A DNA stretch of 14,401 bases from the NCBI GenBank assembly GCA_903832075.1, contig CAILAF010000595.1, forward strand, positions 1 to 14,401, read 5' to 3'. Numbering within the stretch: position 1 is the first letter of the stretch; each line of letters starts with the position of its first letter. The stretch comes from an uncultured Chitinophagaceae bacterium. GTDB taxonomy: Bacteria > Bacteroidota > Bacteroidia > Chitinophagales > Chitinophagaceae. The notes below the pieces were generated by a model. The model saw only the letters and a program-made list of their open reading frames with translations. It ran no database searches and had not been told where the DNA came from. The position numbers and the translations under genes are program-made. Below are positions 1 to 6,859 of this stretch, piece by piece.

Positions 1-14
1 GTGAGCAGCGAAAA

Positions 15-1052
15 TTATTCGTGTCTTTTGTTTGCCAATTGTCCGCAGGCTGCATCAATATCTTTACCGCGACTGCGTCTTAATCTTGCATTCACTCTGT
101 TTCTTTCCAAAATATCCATAAAATGTTGGGTACCTTCTTCATCAGGTTTATTGAATCGAAAAGCATCGATCGGATTGTATTCAATGATATTTACCAAGTC
201 GGCAGGAACTTGTCTGTAAATTTTTATTAATTCTTCTGCATCTTTTTGTGAGTCATTGAAATTTTTAAGAAGGATATATTCAAAAGTTATTTCATTGTTC
301 GTTTGCTTATAAAAATAATTCAATGCTTCGATCAATTCTTTGATATTGTTTGTTTCATTGATAGGCATGATCTCATTTCTTTTTTGATCATTTGCTGCAT
401 GAAGCGATAAGGCTAATTTGAAACGAACTTTATCATCGCCTAATTTTTTTATTTGTTTGGCAACACCTGCAGTTGAAACAGTGATGCGTCTGGCACTCAT
501 GAATAAACCATCTTCAGCAGTAATTTTTTCAATGGCTTTCATTACATTATTGTAATTAAGTAATGGTTCGCCCATTCCCATGAAAACAATATTGCTTATT
601 TTTTTTTCATGAATCTTTTCGCTTTGCTGATTAATTAAAACTACTTCATCATATATCTCATCAAAATTTAAATTTCTTTTTCTGCCCATATAACCGGTAG
701 CACAAAACTTACAACTTAAACTGCACCCGATTTGCGATGATACACATGCCGTTTTTCTTTCTTCAGTTGGAATTAATACACCTTCAATTGAATGACCATC
801 AAAAGTTTTAAATCTGCTTTTAACTGTACCGTCAGTGCTGGTTTGTGTTTCATCCACTTTCAATGAAGGAAATGTAAATTCAGCAGATAATTTATTTCTT
901 AGCTCTTTACTTAAATTACTCATATCATCAAAACTCATCGCATGTTTTTGCCAAAGCCATTCCCACACTTGTTGTGAACGAAATTTTTTTTCATTGATGG
1001 ATAAAAAATATTCTTCAACCTGTTCTTTGCTAAGATGACGTATGTTTTGCAT
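15..1052 (-). CDS. rlmN: 23S rRNA (adenine-2503-C2) / tRNA-37 methyltransferase RlmN
   Basis: This is a radical-SAM enzyme of the RlmN family. The family methylates C2 of A2503 in 23S rRNA and A37 of some tRNAs in the cytoplasm, which supports decoding accuracy. The 345-residue protein is of full family length. The 4Fe-4S cluster cysteines form CX3CX2C at C110, C114 and C117. C103 lies seven residues before the cluster, and C336 sits in DIDAACGQL near the C-terminus; they match the two mechanistic cysteines of E. coli RlmN (C118 and C355). The SAM-binding GMGEP motif is at about 159-163. The ATG at 1052 is the only start that keeps the usual N-terminal domain. A -7-like element ends just 4 nt upstream, so the mRNA may be leaderless. 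The gene diverges from the thiolase gene. Identification is very secure. Confidence 0.97.
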   Translation of the reverse strand: MQNIRHLSKEQVEEYFLSINEKKFRSQQVWEWLWQKHAMSFDDMSNLSKELRNKLSAEFTFPSLKVDETQTSTDGTVKSRFKTFDGHSIEGVLIPTEERKTACVSSQIGCSLSCKFCATGYMGRKRNLNFDEIYDEVVLINQQSEKIHEKKISNIVFMGMGEPLLNYNNVMKAIEKITAEDGLFMSARRITVSTAGVAKQIKKLGDDKVRFKLALSLHAANDQKRNEIMPINETNNIKELIEALNYFYKQTNNEITFEYILLKNFNDSQKDAEELIKIYRQVPADLVNIIEYNPIDAFRFNKPDEEGTQHFMDILERNRVNARLRRSRGKDIDAACGQLANKRHE

Positions 1053-1056
1053 TGCG

Positions 1057-1064
1057 CGAAGATA
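1057..1064 (-). promoter_or_regulatory. Candidate -7 promoter element of rlmN
   Basis: On the minus strand this reads TATCTTCG, seven of eight matches to the Bacteroidota -7 consensus TAnnTTTG. Only 4 nt separate it from the rlmN ATG, so transcription would begin at or next to the start codon. I see no clear -33 TTTG partner. This is pattern recognition only. Confidence 0.45.
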
Positions 1065-1092
1065 GGTGAACTAAATCTTTATGTTTTTATTG

Positions 1093-1100
1093 CATCTTTG
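1093..1100 (+). promoter_or_regulatory. Possible -7 promoter element of the thiolase gene
   Basis: CATCTTTG matches TAnnTTTG at all but the first base and lies 31 nt upstream of the thiolase ATG. The 79-bp divergent gap between rlmN and the thiolase gene would then hold both promoters. The -33 element is not convincing, so this is a weak call. Confidence 0.3.
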
Positions 1101-1131
1101 TGAATGAAATTTTTTTTGCAAAAATATTTTT

Positions 1132-2325
1132 ATGAAAGCTTGTTATGTAATTGATGCAGTAAGAACGCCTGTTGGAAGATATGGCGGTAAATTAAGTGCT
1201 GTTCGTCCGGATGATTTATTGGCATTGATGATCAAATCTTTAATACAAAGAAATTCATCTGTTGATGTAAATATGATTGAAGATGTGATTGCAGGTGCAG
1301 CCAATCAAGCAGGAGAAGATAACCGCAATGTGGCTCGTATGGCGGCTTTGCTGGCAGGATTGCCGGTAACGGTTGGTGGCAGTACGGTAAATCGTTTATG
1401 TGCAAGTAGTTTACAAAGTATCATGGATGCATCGCGTGCAATTATGTGTAATGATGGAATGTTGTACATAGCCGGAGGTGTAGAAAGTATGACACGTGCT
1501 CCTTTTGTTACAGCAAAAAGCGATAGTGTATGGAGCAGAAAAAATGAAACCTATGATTCTACGATTGGATGGAGATTCATTAATAAAAAATTATCCGATC
1601 AATATCATCCTTATTCAATGGGAGAAACTGCAGAGCATGTTGCGAAGCAATGGAATGTTTCAAGAGAAGCGCAAGATGCTTTTGCATTATCATCACAAGA
1701 AAAATATTTTACTGCATTGAAGAATGGTAAATGGAGAGAAGAAATCATTCCTGTTGAAATAAATGAAAATAATGAAGCAACTTTTTTTGTGAATGATGAA
1801 CATCCTCGTCAAACTTCATTAGAAAAATTAGCCGTATTGAAACCTGCGTTTGTAAAAGATGGAACAGTTACTGCAGGGAATTCTTCAGGAATAAATGATG
1901 GTGCTGCTGCTTTATTATTAGCAAGCGAGGAAGCAGTAAAATTATTTTCATTAAAACCATTAGCAAGAATTGTAAGTATGGGTATTGCAGGAGTAGATCC
2001 TTCCATCATGGGAATTGGTCCGGTGCCTGCTACTCGAAAAGCCTTGCAGCGTGCAGGTTTAACGACAAGTGATATAGATTTAATTGAATTGAATGAAGCA
2101 TTTGCATCGCAAAGTTTGGCATGTATGAATGAGTTGGAATTGGATGCAAATAAAATAAATGTAAATGGTGGAAGCATTGCGATCGGTCATCCTTTAGGAT
2201 GCAGCGGTGCAAGAATATCAACCACTTTATTGCATGAAATGAAAAAACGAAAAAGTAAATATGGTTTAGCAACCATGTGCATCGGTGTTGGGCAAGGTGC
2301 AGCTATTATTTATGAAGGAATGTAA
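1132..2325 (+). CDS. Thiolase (3-oxoadipyl-CoA / acetyl-CoA C-acyltransferase type)
   Basis: This is a degradative-type thiolase, which cleaves a 3-oxoacyl-CoA with CoA to give acetyl-CoA and a shortened acyl-CoA, or runs the reverse condensation. The 397-residue length is normal. The expected catalytic residues are visible: nucleophile C90 (NRLCASS), N321 (NEAF), H353 (GHPLGCSGAR) and C383 (MCIGVGQGAA). The segment AGAANQAGEDNRNVARMAAL (54-73) resembles the PcaF/PaaJ 3-oxoadipyl-CoA thiolases, but no other aromatic-degradation gene is nearby. A role in general beta-oxidation or acetoacetyl-CoA metabolism is therefore equally possible, and no gene symbol is given. The ATG start has no Shine-Dalgarno sequence and a very AT-rich leader. 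The gene appears to stand alone. Confidence 0.93.
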   Translation: MKACYVIDAVRTPVGRYGGKLSAVRPDDLLALMIKSLIQRNSSVDVNMIEDVIAGAANQAGEDNRNVARMAALLAGLPVTVGGSTVNRLCASSLQSIMDASRAIMCNDGMLYIAGGVESMTRAPFVTAKSDSVWSRKNETYDSTIGWRFINKKLSDQYHPYSMGETAEHVAKQWNVSREAQDAFALSSQEKYFTALKNGKWREEIIPVEINENNEATFFVNDEHPRQTSLEKLAVLKPAFVKDGTVTAGNSSGINDGAAALLLASEEAVKLFSLKPLARIVSMGIAGVDPSIMGIGPVPATRKALQRAGLTTSDIDLIELNEAFASQSLACMNELELDANKINVNGGSIAIGHPLGCSGARISTTLLHEMKKRKSKYGLATMCIGVGQGAAIIYEGM

Positions 2326-2355
2326 AAATTGTATTTCTGTTATATAATATTTTTT

Positions 2356-2363
2356 TATCTTCA
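2356..2363 (+). promoter_or_regulatory. Candidate -7 promoter element of the small secreted protein gene
   Basis: TATCTTCA resembles TAnnTTTG and lies 22 nt before the ATG at 2386, with a TTCTG at 2335-2339 as a weak -33 candidate. It supports the internal ATG at 2386 rather than the upstream TTG at 2329, which lies before this promoter. Confidence 0.35.
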
Positions 2364-2385
2364 TTTTAAATCAAATCATTACAAA

Positions 2386-2802
2386 ATGAAAAAAATTCTT
2401 TTCTTATCTGCATTCATTTTTTCAATATTGGTTGTTAATGCACAGAAAGATTCTACTGCAAAGCAAGACACCACATTAAAAGAATATACCGGTCGTTATA
2501 CCTTTCCTTCAGGTAGTGTAGTAACTGAAGTAACCATTATGTTGGATGGAAATGCATTGACCATGACATCAAGTGCCGGCAGTTCTGATCTTACTAAATT
2601 AGGTGTTGATTCATTTAATGTAGTTGCATTTCAAGGTATTGCTGCATTTAAAAGAGATAGCAATAATAAACTTATCGGAGTGATAGTTGATGCAATGGGT
2701 TATCATTTAGAAGGAACAAAAGAACCTGCAACACCTACCTCATTTATTTTACAAAAAGAAAAACCATCAGAAATTAAACGAGCGCAATTCGTTGTGAGAT
2801 AA
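2386..2802 (+). CDS. Small secreted hypothetical protein
   Basis: The product is a 138-residue exported protein of unknown function. Residues 1-20 form a signal peptide: MKK, then a hydrophobic stretch ending in VVNAQ. The mature part carries GRYTFPSGSVVTEVTI at 36-51, then a LTMTSS strand and a VVAFQGIAAFKRD segment. This order of beta strands recalls the small domain found at the C-terminus of some beta-lactamase-like proteins (DUF3471 type); that is a weak resemblance, not an assignment. The ATG at 2386 is preferred over the TTG at 2329 because it starts cleanly at the signal peptide and follows a candidate -7 element. The last 36 bp overlap the 3' end of hisS on the opposite strand, with no terminator between them. 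Confidence 0.8.
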   Translation: MKKILFLSAFIFSILVVNAQKDSTAKQDTTLKEYTGRYTFPSGSVVTEVTIMLDGNALTMTSSAGSSDLTKLGVDSFNVVAFQGIAAFKRDSNNKLIGVIVDAMGYHLEGTKEPATPTSFILQKEKPSEIKRAQFVVR

Positions 2803-4134
2803 TATTTGCTGCTCTCCGGATTTTAAATTTTTTAATACACAATTATTTTCAGCTAATTCCTTACTGCCAATCATAACGGCGTAAGGAATTTGTTTCTTAT
2901 CGGCATACTTAAATTGTTTATCAAACTTTGTTTGTTCGTGATAAATTTCGCAACGAATATTTTTATCACGCAATTGTTGCATCAATTGAAATGCTTGCCT
3001 GCTCTCGCTTTCACCTAAATTAAAAAACAAAACTTGTGTGCTTTTTTGTATTTCATCAGGAAATAATTTCAACTCTTCCATCACATCATAAATTCTATCA
3101 ACACCAAAACTAATTCCAACGCCCGGAATATTTGGCACACCAAACAAACCTGTTAAATCATCAAAACGTCCACCGCCACCAATACTTCCCATTTGAATAT
3201 TTTTTGCTTTCACTTCGAAGATGATGCCGGTATAATAATTTAAACCGCGTGCAAGTGTGAAATCAACAATAATCTTTGATGTATGATGTATGATGTTTGA
3301 TTGATAATTTAAAATGAATTCAATTTCTTCTATTCCTTTTTTTCCTGATTCATTATTGCCAAGTAAATTTTTTAGTGCTATTAATTTTTCATCATTTGTT
3401 CCATTGATTGATAAATATTTTTCGATGATTGAAATTTGATTTTCATTTAATCCTCTTTGTACTAATTCTTCTTTTACTTTTTCAATTCCAATCTTATCTA
3501 ACTTATCAATGGCAATAGTGATGTCGATCATTTTATCAGCACCACCGCATAGTTCTGCTAATGCTGTTAAAATTTTTCGGCTATTAATTTTTATTTCAAC
3601 ATCAATACCTAACTTTTCAAAAACGGTTGCATAAATATTAGCAAATTCAACTTCATTTATTAAAGAATAACTTCCAACAATATCAGCATCGCATTGATAA
3701 AACTCGCGGTAGCGCCCACGTTGCGGGCGATCGGCTCTCCACACAGGTTGTATTTGATAACGTTTGAAAGGAAAAGTCAATTGACCATGATTCATAGCAA
3801 CATAACGTGCAAAAGGAATGGTGAGATCGTAACGCAAGGCGCGTTCAGTTATGTTTTTATTATTTTTCCCCTCTAATATTTTTTCGAAATCTTCTTTAGA
3901 TTGTTGATGTTTAGTTGGATTATCTAAACCGTTATTTAAAATTTTAAAAATTAATTTATCACCTTCTTCACCATACTTACCCATTAATGTTTCTAAATTT
4001 TCCATGGCAGGTGTTTCCAATGGTTGAAAGCCATACAATTCAAAAACATTTTTAATGGTATTAAAAATATAGTTGCGTTTGCCAATGGTTACAGCATTAA
4101 AATCTCTGGTGCCTTGTGGTATGGTTGGTTTCAT
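2767..4134 (-). CDS. hisS: Histidyl-tRNA synthetase
   Basis: This class II aminoacyl-tRNA synthetase charges tRNA-His with histidine in the cytoplasm. The 455-residue protein has the expected order: PQGTRDF at the N-terminus (6-12), motif 1 around 36-46, motif 2 around 124-150 (FKRYQIQPVWRADRPQRGRY), the histidine-specific LARGLNYYTG at 294-303, the GGGGRFDDL segment at 319-327, motif 3 near 337-347 (PGVGISFGVDR), and a C-terminal anticodon-binding domain from about 365. Residues 278-286 (QSNIIHHTS), between the insertion domain and the LARGLNYYTG motif, are encoded by a repetitive ATGTATG-type stretch that looks like an intergenic repeat word. The gene follows the phosphatase gene by 51 bp on the same strand and is probably co-transcribed with it. 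Confidence 0.97.
   Translation of the reverse strand: MKPTIPQGTRDFNAVTIGKRNYIFNTIKNVFELYGFQPLETPAMENLETLMGKYGEEGDKLIFKILNNGLDNPTKHQQSKEDFEKILEGKNNKNITERALRYDLTIPFARYVAMNHGQLTFPFKRYQIQPVWRADRPQRGRYREFYQCDADIVGSYSLINEVEFANIYATVFEKLGIDVEIKINSRKILTALAELCGGADKMIDITIAIDKLDKIGIEKVKEELVQRGLNENQISIIEKYLSINGTNDEKLIALKNLLGNNESGKKGIEEIEFILNYQSNIIHHTSKIIVDFTLARGLNYYTGIIFEVKAKNIQMGSIGGGGRFDDLTGLFGVPNIPGVGISFGVDRIYDVMEELKLFPDEIQKSTQVLFFNLGESESRQAFQLMQQLRDKNIRCEIYHEQTKFDKQFKYADKKQIPYAVMIGSKELAENNCVLKNLKSGEQQILSHNELRSFNF
3278..3302 (+). repeat. ATGTATG-type repeat word inside hisS
   Basis: On the plus strand this 25-bp stretch consists of near-identical 7-bp units (GATGTAT, GATGTAT, GATGTTT, GATT). It matches positions 9076-9100 in the nuoA-nuoB spacer at 21 of 25 bases. 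It lies in frame in hisS (residues 278-286), at a position where HisRS sequences vary in length. Confidence 0.6.
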
Positions 4135-4172
4135 AAAAAATCAAAGGTGAAAAGTCAAAAGTGAAATATTTT
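4135..4172 (-). repeat. Low-complexity leader repeat upstream of hisS
   Basis: Read towards hisS, the spacer repeats the word (C/G)ACTTTT with CACTTTTGACTTTTCACC followed by TTTGATTTTTT, up to the ATG. The 11-mer TTTTGACTTTT recurs in the same orientation just before nuoC (9752-9771). Function unknown. Confidence 0.5.
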
Positions 4173-4185
4173 ACTAAATAGTTTT

Positions 4186-4659
4186 TTATTTACTTATTTG
4201 CACTGCTGCATATTTTTTAATTATCGCGTCACATGCTTTATCAATCAGCTCAAACACTTTGTGGTAGCCTTCTTCAGCGCCATACCACGGATCAGGTACA
4301 CTTCTGTTTTCATTCGGATATAATTCATTCAACAACAAATCAACTTTTTCTTCATTCCAAAAATTACGACTAATATTTTTTACTTCTGCATAATTTTCTT
4401 CATCCATTACATAAATCTTATTAAAGTTGTTCATGTCTTCTTTTACAAATTGTCTTCCCCTTAAATTCGAAATATCAATACCATTCATCTTCGAAACTTT
4501 CTGCGATAAACGATGCGGCGGTTCATTAATGTGATAACCTGCAGTGCCTGCACTATCTACCATCCAATTTAATCCATGCTGTTTTGCCTTATGTTGTAAA
4601 ATACCTTCTGCCAAAGGACTTCGACAAATATTACCCAAGCATACCATCAAAATCTTCAT
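4186..4659 (-). CDS. Low-molecular-weight protein tyrosine phosphatase
   Basis: This cytoplasmic phosphatase removes phosphate from tyrosine in proteins. In bacteria such enzymes often act on tyrosine kinases controlling exopolysaccharide production or on arginine phosphorylation; the substrate cannot be read from this sequence. The 157-residue length is typical. The P-loop CLGNICRS at 7-14 supplies the C7-X5-R13 active site, and the general acid is D123 in VPDPWYG. The N-terminus starts directly at the first beta strand (MKILMV), which fixes the ATG at 4659. A perfect TAnnTTTG element lies 4 nt before it. No tyrosine kinase or capsule gene is nearby. hisS is downstream on the same strand. 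Confidence 0.95.
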   Translation of the reverse strand: MKILMVCLGNICRSPLAEGILQHKAKQHGLNWMVDSAGTAGYHINEPPHRLSQKVSKMNGIDISNLRGRQFVKEDMNNFNKIYVMDEENYAEVKNISRNFWNEEKVDLLLNELYPNENRSVPDPWYGAEEGYHKVFELIDKACDAIIKKYAAVQISK

Positions 4660-4663
4660 GCGG

Positions 4664-4671
4664 CAAATATA
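4664..4671 (-). promoter_or_regulatory. Candidate -7 promoter element of the phosphatase-hisS unit
   Basis: On the minus strand this reads TATATTTG, a perfect match to TAnnTTTG. It is followed by 4 nt and then the ATG, the same geometry as at rlmN, so the transcript would start at or beside the start codon. Confidence 0.5.
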
Positions 4672-4682
4672 GTATTGTTACA

Positions 4683-4704
4683 GGTTTCAGCTTGCCGGTT
4701 TCAG
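4683..4704 (+). repeat. Short direct repeat in the phosphatase-tonB gap
   Basis: GGTTTCAG occurs at 4683-4690 and 4697-4704, separated by CTTGCC, inside the 166-bp divergent gap 4660-4825. The rest of that gap is AT-rich; I found no convincing tonB promoter in it. Confidence 0.5.
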
Positions 4705-4825
4705 GTTTTGTTATTTATTTTCTAAATCGCATACTTCTACTTATGGAATTTATTTGATGCAGCATCTCATTAATGAACACAGCGCTCTGTTTTTTATTTA
4801 TTCAGTCATCAATAAAATTAATTGT

Positions 4826-5632
4826 ATGAAAGCAGAACTCATTCTTAAGAGCGATGTGATAGACATCGTTTTTGAAAACAAGAATAAAAATTATGGTGCA
4901 TATGAATTACGTAAACAATATCGCAAACGTTTATTTAAATCAATCTTAATCACTATTGGTATTGTAATTGTATTTGCTTCTTTAATGAGTTGGAAAATTC
5001 CGCACAAAAAAGGCAGTATATCATTTTTACCTGAAGAAACGGTGATTCATGAATTGGAATTAAAGAAAGATATTCCAAAACCTAAGGAGTTGCCAAAACA
5101 GCCGGTACCAAAGCATTTGGCAGAAAAACAATTTGTAGTTCCAACGATTACAAAAACTGAAATGAATGTGCCTGATACAAAAGATTTAGAAAAAAGTATA
5201 ATAAGTAAAATAAATAAAGCAGGCGATGATGTTGGAATTGGTGATGTAATACCACCAATTGAAAATGTTGGCAATGGTAAGGGAACTGAAATTGTTGAAG
5301 CAAAAGAAGATGCGAATATTCCATTACATGATGCACAAATAATGCCGCAATATCCGGGTGGCATTGAAGCATTAAGAAAATTTATTCAGCGTAATACACA
5401 ACAACCGGATGATTTGGAAGAGGGACAGCATATAATTGTCATTGCAACATTCATTGTAGATGCATCGGGCAATATCATAAATGTTGAAATAGAACAAAAA
5501 GGCAGAAAAGACTTAGATGCGGAAGTGATAAAAGTGATTAAAAAAATGCCGCAATGGATTCCTGGAAAACAAAATGGCCGATTCGTTCCGGTTTATTTCC
5601 GATTGCCTATTACTTTTATGCCACAAGATTAA
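4826..5632 (+). CDS. tonB: Energy transducer TonB
   Basis: TonB passes proton-motive energy from an ExbB-ExbD complex in the inner membrane to outer-membrane TonB-dependent transporters. From the ATG at 4826 the protein has 268 residues. A cytoplasmic N-terminus with NKNYGAYELRKQY (20-32), typical of Bacteroidota TonB proteins, comes first. It is followed by one membrane helix at about 37-55, a Lys/Pro-rich spacer (81-97) crossing the periplasm, and a TonB C-terminal domain from PQYPGG (174-179) to the end, with VDASGNIINVEI at 211-222 and MPQWIPGKQNG at 241-251. Upstream TTG (4754) and ATG (4757) codons in frame would add 23-24 residues unlike any TonB N-terminus, so they were rejected. ExbB and ExbD are not in the window. 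Three envelope genes follow on the same strand. Confidence 0.93.
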   Translation: MKAELILKSDVIDIVFENKNKNYGAYELRKQYRKRLFKSILITIGIVIVFASLMSWKIPHKKGSISFLPEETVIHELELKKDIPKPKELPKQPVPKHLAEKQFVVPTITKTEMNVPDTKDLEKSIISKINKAGDDVGIGDVIPPIENVGNGKGTEIVEAKEDANIPLHDAQIMPQYPGGIEALRKFIQRNTQQPDDLEEGQHIIVIATFIVDASGNIINVEIEQKGRKDLDAEVIKVIKKMPQWIPGKQNGRFVPVYFRLPITFMPQD

Positions 5633-5679
5633 AATTATTATTAAATTGCTCGCCACGACCAATTTCAATGTTTTGTTAA

Positions 5680-5913
5680 ATGGAGAATAACTTTAGAGAT
5701 AAGAAACAAAAAAATTATATTTTGGCTCGAATGGCCAGAGATATGGTGATGGCATTATTATATTTAACGATGGCTGTTTTTTTGTTCTTTGGTGAAAAAT
5801 GGCAAATAGAACAAATTATTTCTTTGGGAAGCGCATTTAGTTATTTTTTTGGAAGTATCTGTTTGTTATATGGTGGCTATAGATTGTATAGAGGTATAAA
5901 GAGAGATTATTAA
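5680..5913 (+). CDS. Small two-helix membrane protein
   Basis: The product is an unrecognised 77-residue inner-membrane protein. A basic, hydrophilic N-terminus (1-18) precedes two predicted helices at about 20-38 (MVMALLYLTMAVFLFFGEK) and 48-67, and it ends in a basic tail (YRGIKRDY). It lies 47 bp after tonB and only 1 bp before the substrate-binding lipoprotein gene, so translational coupling with that gene is likely. The position suggests that it works with TonB or the lipoprotein at the inner membrane, but the sequence gives no direct functional clue. Confidence 0.8.
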   Translation: MENNFRDKKQKNYILARMARDMVMALLYLTMAVFLFFGEKWQIEQIISLGSAFSYFFGSICLLYGGYRLYRGIKRDY

Positions 5914-5914
5914 A

Positions 5915-6847
5915 ATGAAACAAATTCTGTTTATTGCTATTGCAACATTGTTAATGTTATTTGTTTCATGTGATGATGTATCAAAAAATAAAAAAGTTTT
6001 TAATGATACGCCGAAGTATGGAACAATCAATATCAGTGTGGATGAAAGTTTCAAGCCGGTAATAGAAGAACAAATAAAAGTTTATCAATCATCCAATCCT
6101 GATGCACATATCATTGCAAATTATAAATCGGAAGCAGATTGTTTTCGTGATTTGCAAAAGGACAGCACCAGAATGATTATTGTAGCAAGAGGTTTAAAAA
6201 AAGAGGAATCGATTTTTTTTCAAAATCAATTATCTTTCCGACCTCAATATGATGCAGTGGCTTATGATGCAGTGGCATTGATTGTAAACATTAAATCAAA
6301 CGACAGTGTTTATACATTGCAACAGGTAAAAGATATTTTAACAGGAAAGAAAAATATCATTGCAGTAATGGATGGAAATAATGCAACAAGCACGGTGAGA
6401 TTTTTGCAAGACAGTGTTTTACGCGGTGCATCATTTGGAAAAAATGTTGTGGCAGCAAAAAGCAGTAATGATGTGATAGAAACGATTGCTAAAAATGAGA
6501 ATGCCATTGGTTTTGTTGGGCTAAGTTGGGTAGGAGATAGTTATGATGCACATCAACAAGCAAATCTGAAAAAAATTCGCTTATGTTTGTTGGAGTGTAA
6601 AACTTGCGAAGAAAAAGGTTTATTTGCAAAACCATCGCAGGCAACTATAACATTTATGCAATATCCTTTAGCAAGACCATTATATTGTATTGTGAAAGAG
6701 AATGCAACGGGATTGGGAACTGGGTTTATGAATTTTTTGAATATGGAAAGAGGGCAATTGATTTTTAGAAGATCTTTTTTAGCACCGGCAAAAATGAATT
6801 TTAATAAAAGAAAAACTATCATTTCAGATCAAGAGCAAAACAACTAA
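5915..6847 (+). CDS. PstS-like substrate-binding lipoprotein
   Basis: The product is a 310-residue lipoprotein of the periplasmic binding protein class II fold, the PstS-like group that typically binds phosphate. Residues 1-18 form a lipoprotein signal peptide with lipobox LFVSC and lipidated C19. Next come GTINISVDESFKPVIEEQI (36-54), DAVALIVN (118-125), LTGKK (142-146) and DGNNATSTVRFL (153-164), the usual order for this family. No ABC permease or ATPase gene is nearby, so it may sense or capture a ligand for the TonB machinery rather than feed an ABC transporter (inference). Two oddities are a 15-bp tandem duplication encoding YDAVA twice (112-121) and a CX3CX2C cluster at C224, C228 and C231. 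It starts 1 bp after the small membrane protein gene. Confidence 0.85.
   Translation: MKQILFIAIATLLMLFVSCDDVSKNKKVFNDTPKYGTINISVDESFKPVIEEQIKVYQSSNPDAHIIANYKSEADCFRDLQKDSTRMIIVARGLKKEESIFFQNQLSFRPQYDAVAYDAVALIVNIKSNDSVYTLQQVKDILTGKKNIIAVMDGNNATSTVRFLQDSVLRGASFGKNVVAAKSSNDVIETIAKNENAIGFVGLSWVGDSYDAHQQANLKKIRLCLLECKTCEEKGLFAKPSQATITFMQYPLARPLYCIVKENATGLGTGFMNFLNMERGQLIFRRSFLAPAKMNFNKRKTIISDQEQNN
6248..6276 (+). repeat. 15-bp tandem duplication inside the PstS-like gene
   Basis: TATGATGCAGTGGC occurs at 6248-6261 and 6263-6276, a 15-bp period that repeats the five residues YDAVA in frame. It looks like a slippage duplication. Confidence 0.8.
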
Positions 6848-6859
6848 TAAACACCACAC

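Noticed and set aside
1..219. Plus-strand frame over the end of rlmN
   Set aside because: It is the antisense of the conserved RlmN C-terminus containing the catalytic cysteine and has no homology-like features.
2329..2385. Upstream TTG start for the small secreted protein
   Set aside because: It would add 19 residues in front of a clean signal peptide, and it lies upstream of the candidate -7 element at 2356-2363.
4754..4825. Upstream TTG/ATG starts for tonB
   Set aside because: The added residues do not resemble TonB N-termini, whereas MKAELILKSDVIDIVFEN at 4826 does.
6578..6607. Radical-SAM-like CX3CX2C motif in the lipoprotein
   Set aside because: The protein is exported and has a binding-protein fold with no SAM-binding motifs, so a radical-SAM function is not credible; only the cysteine cluster itself is reported.
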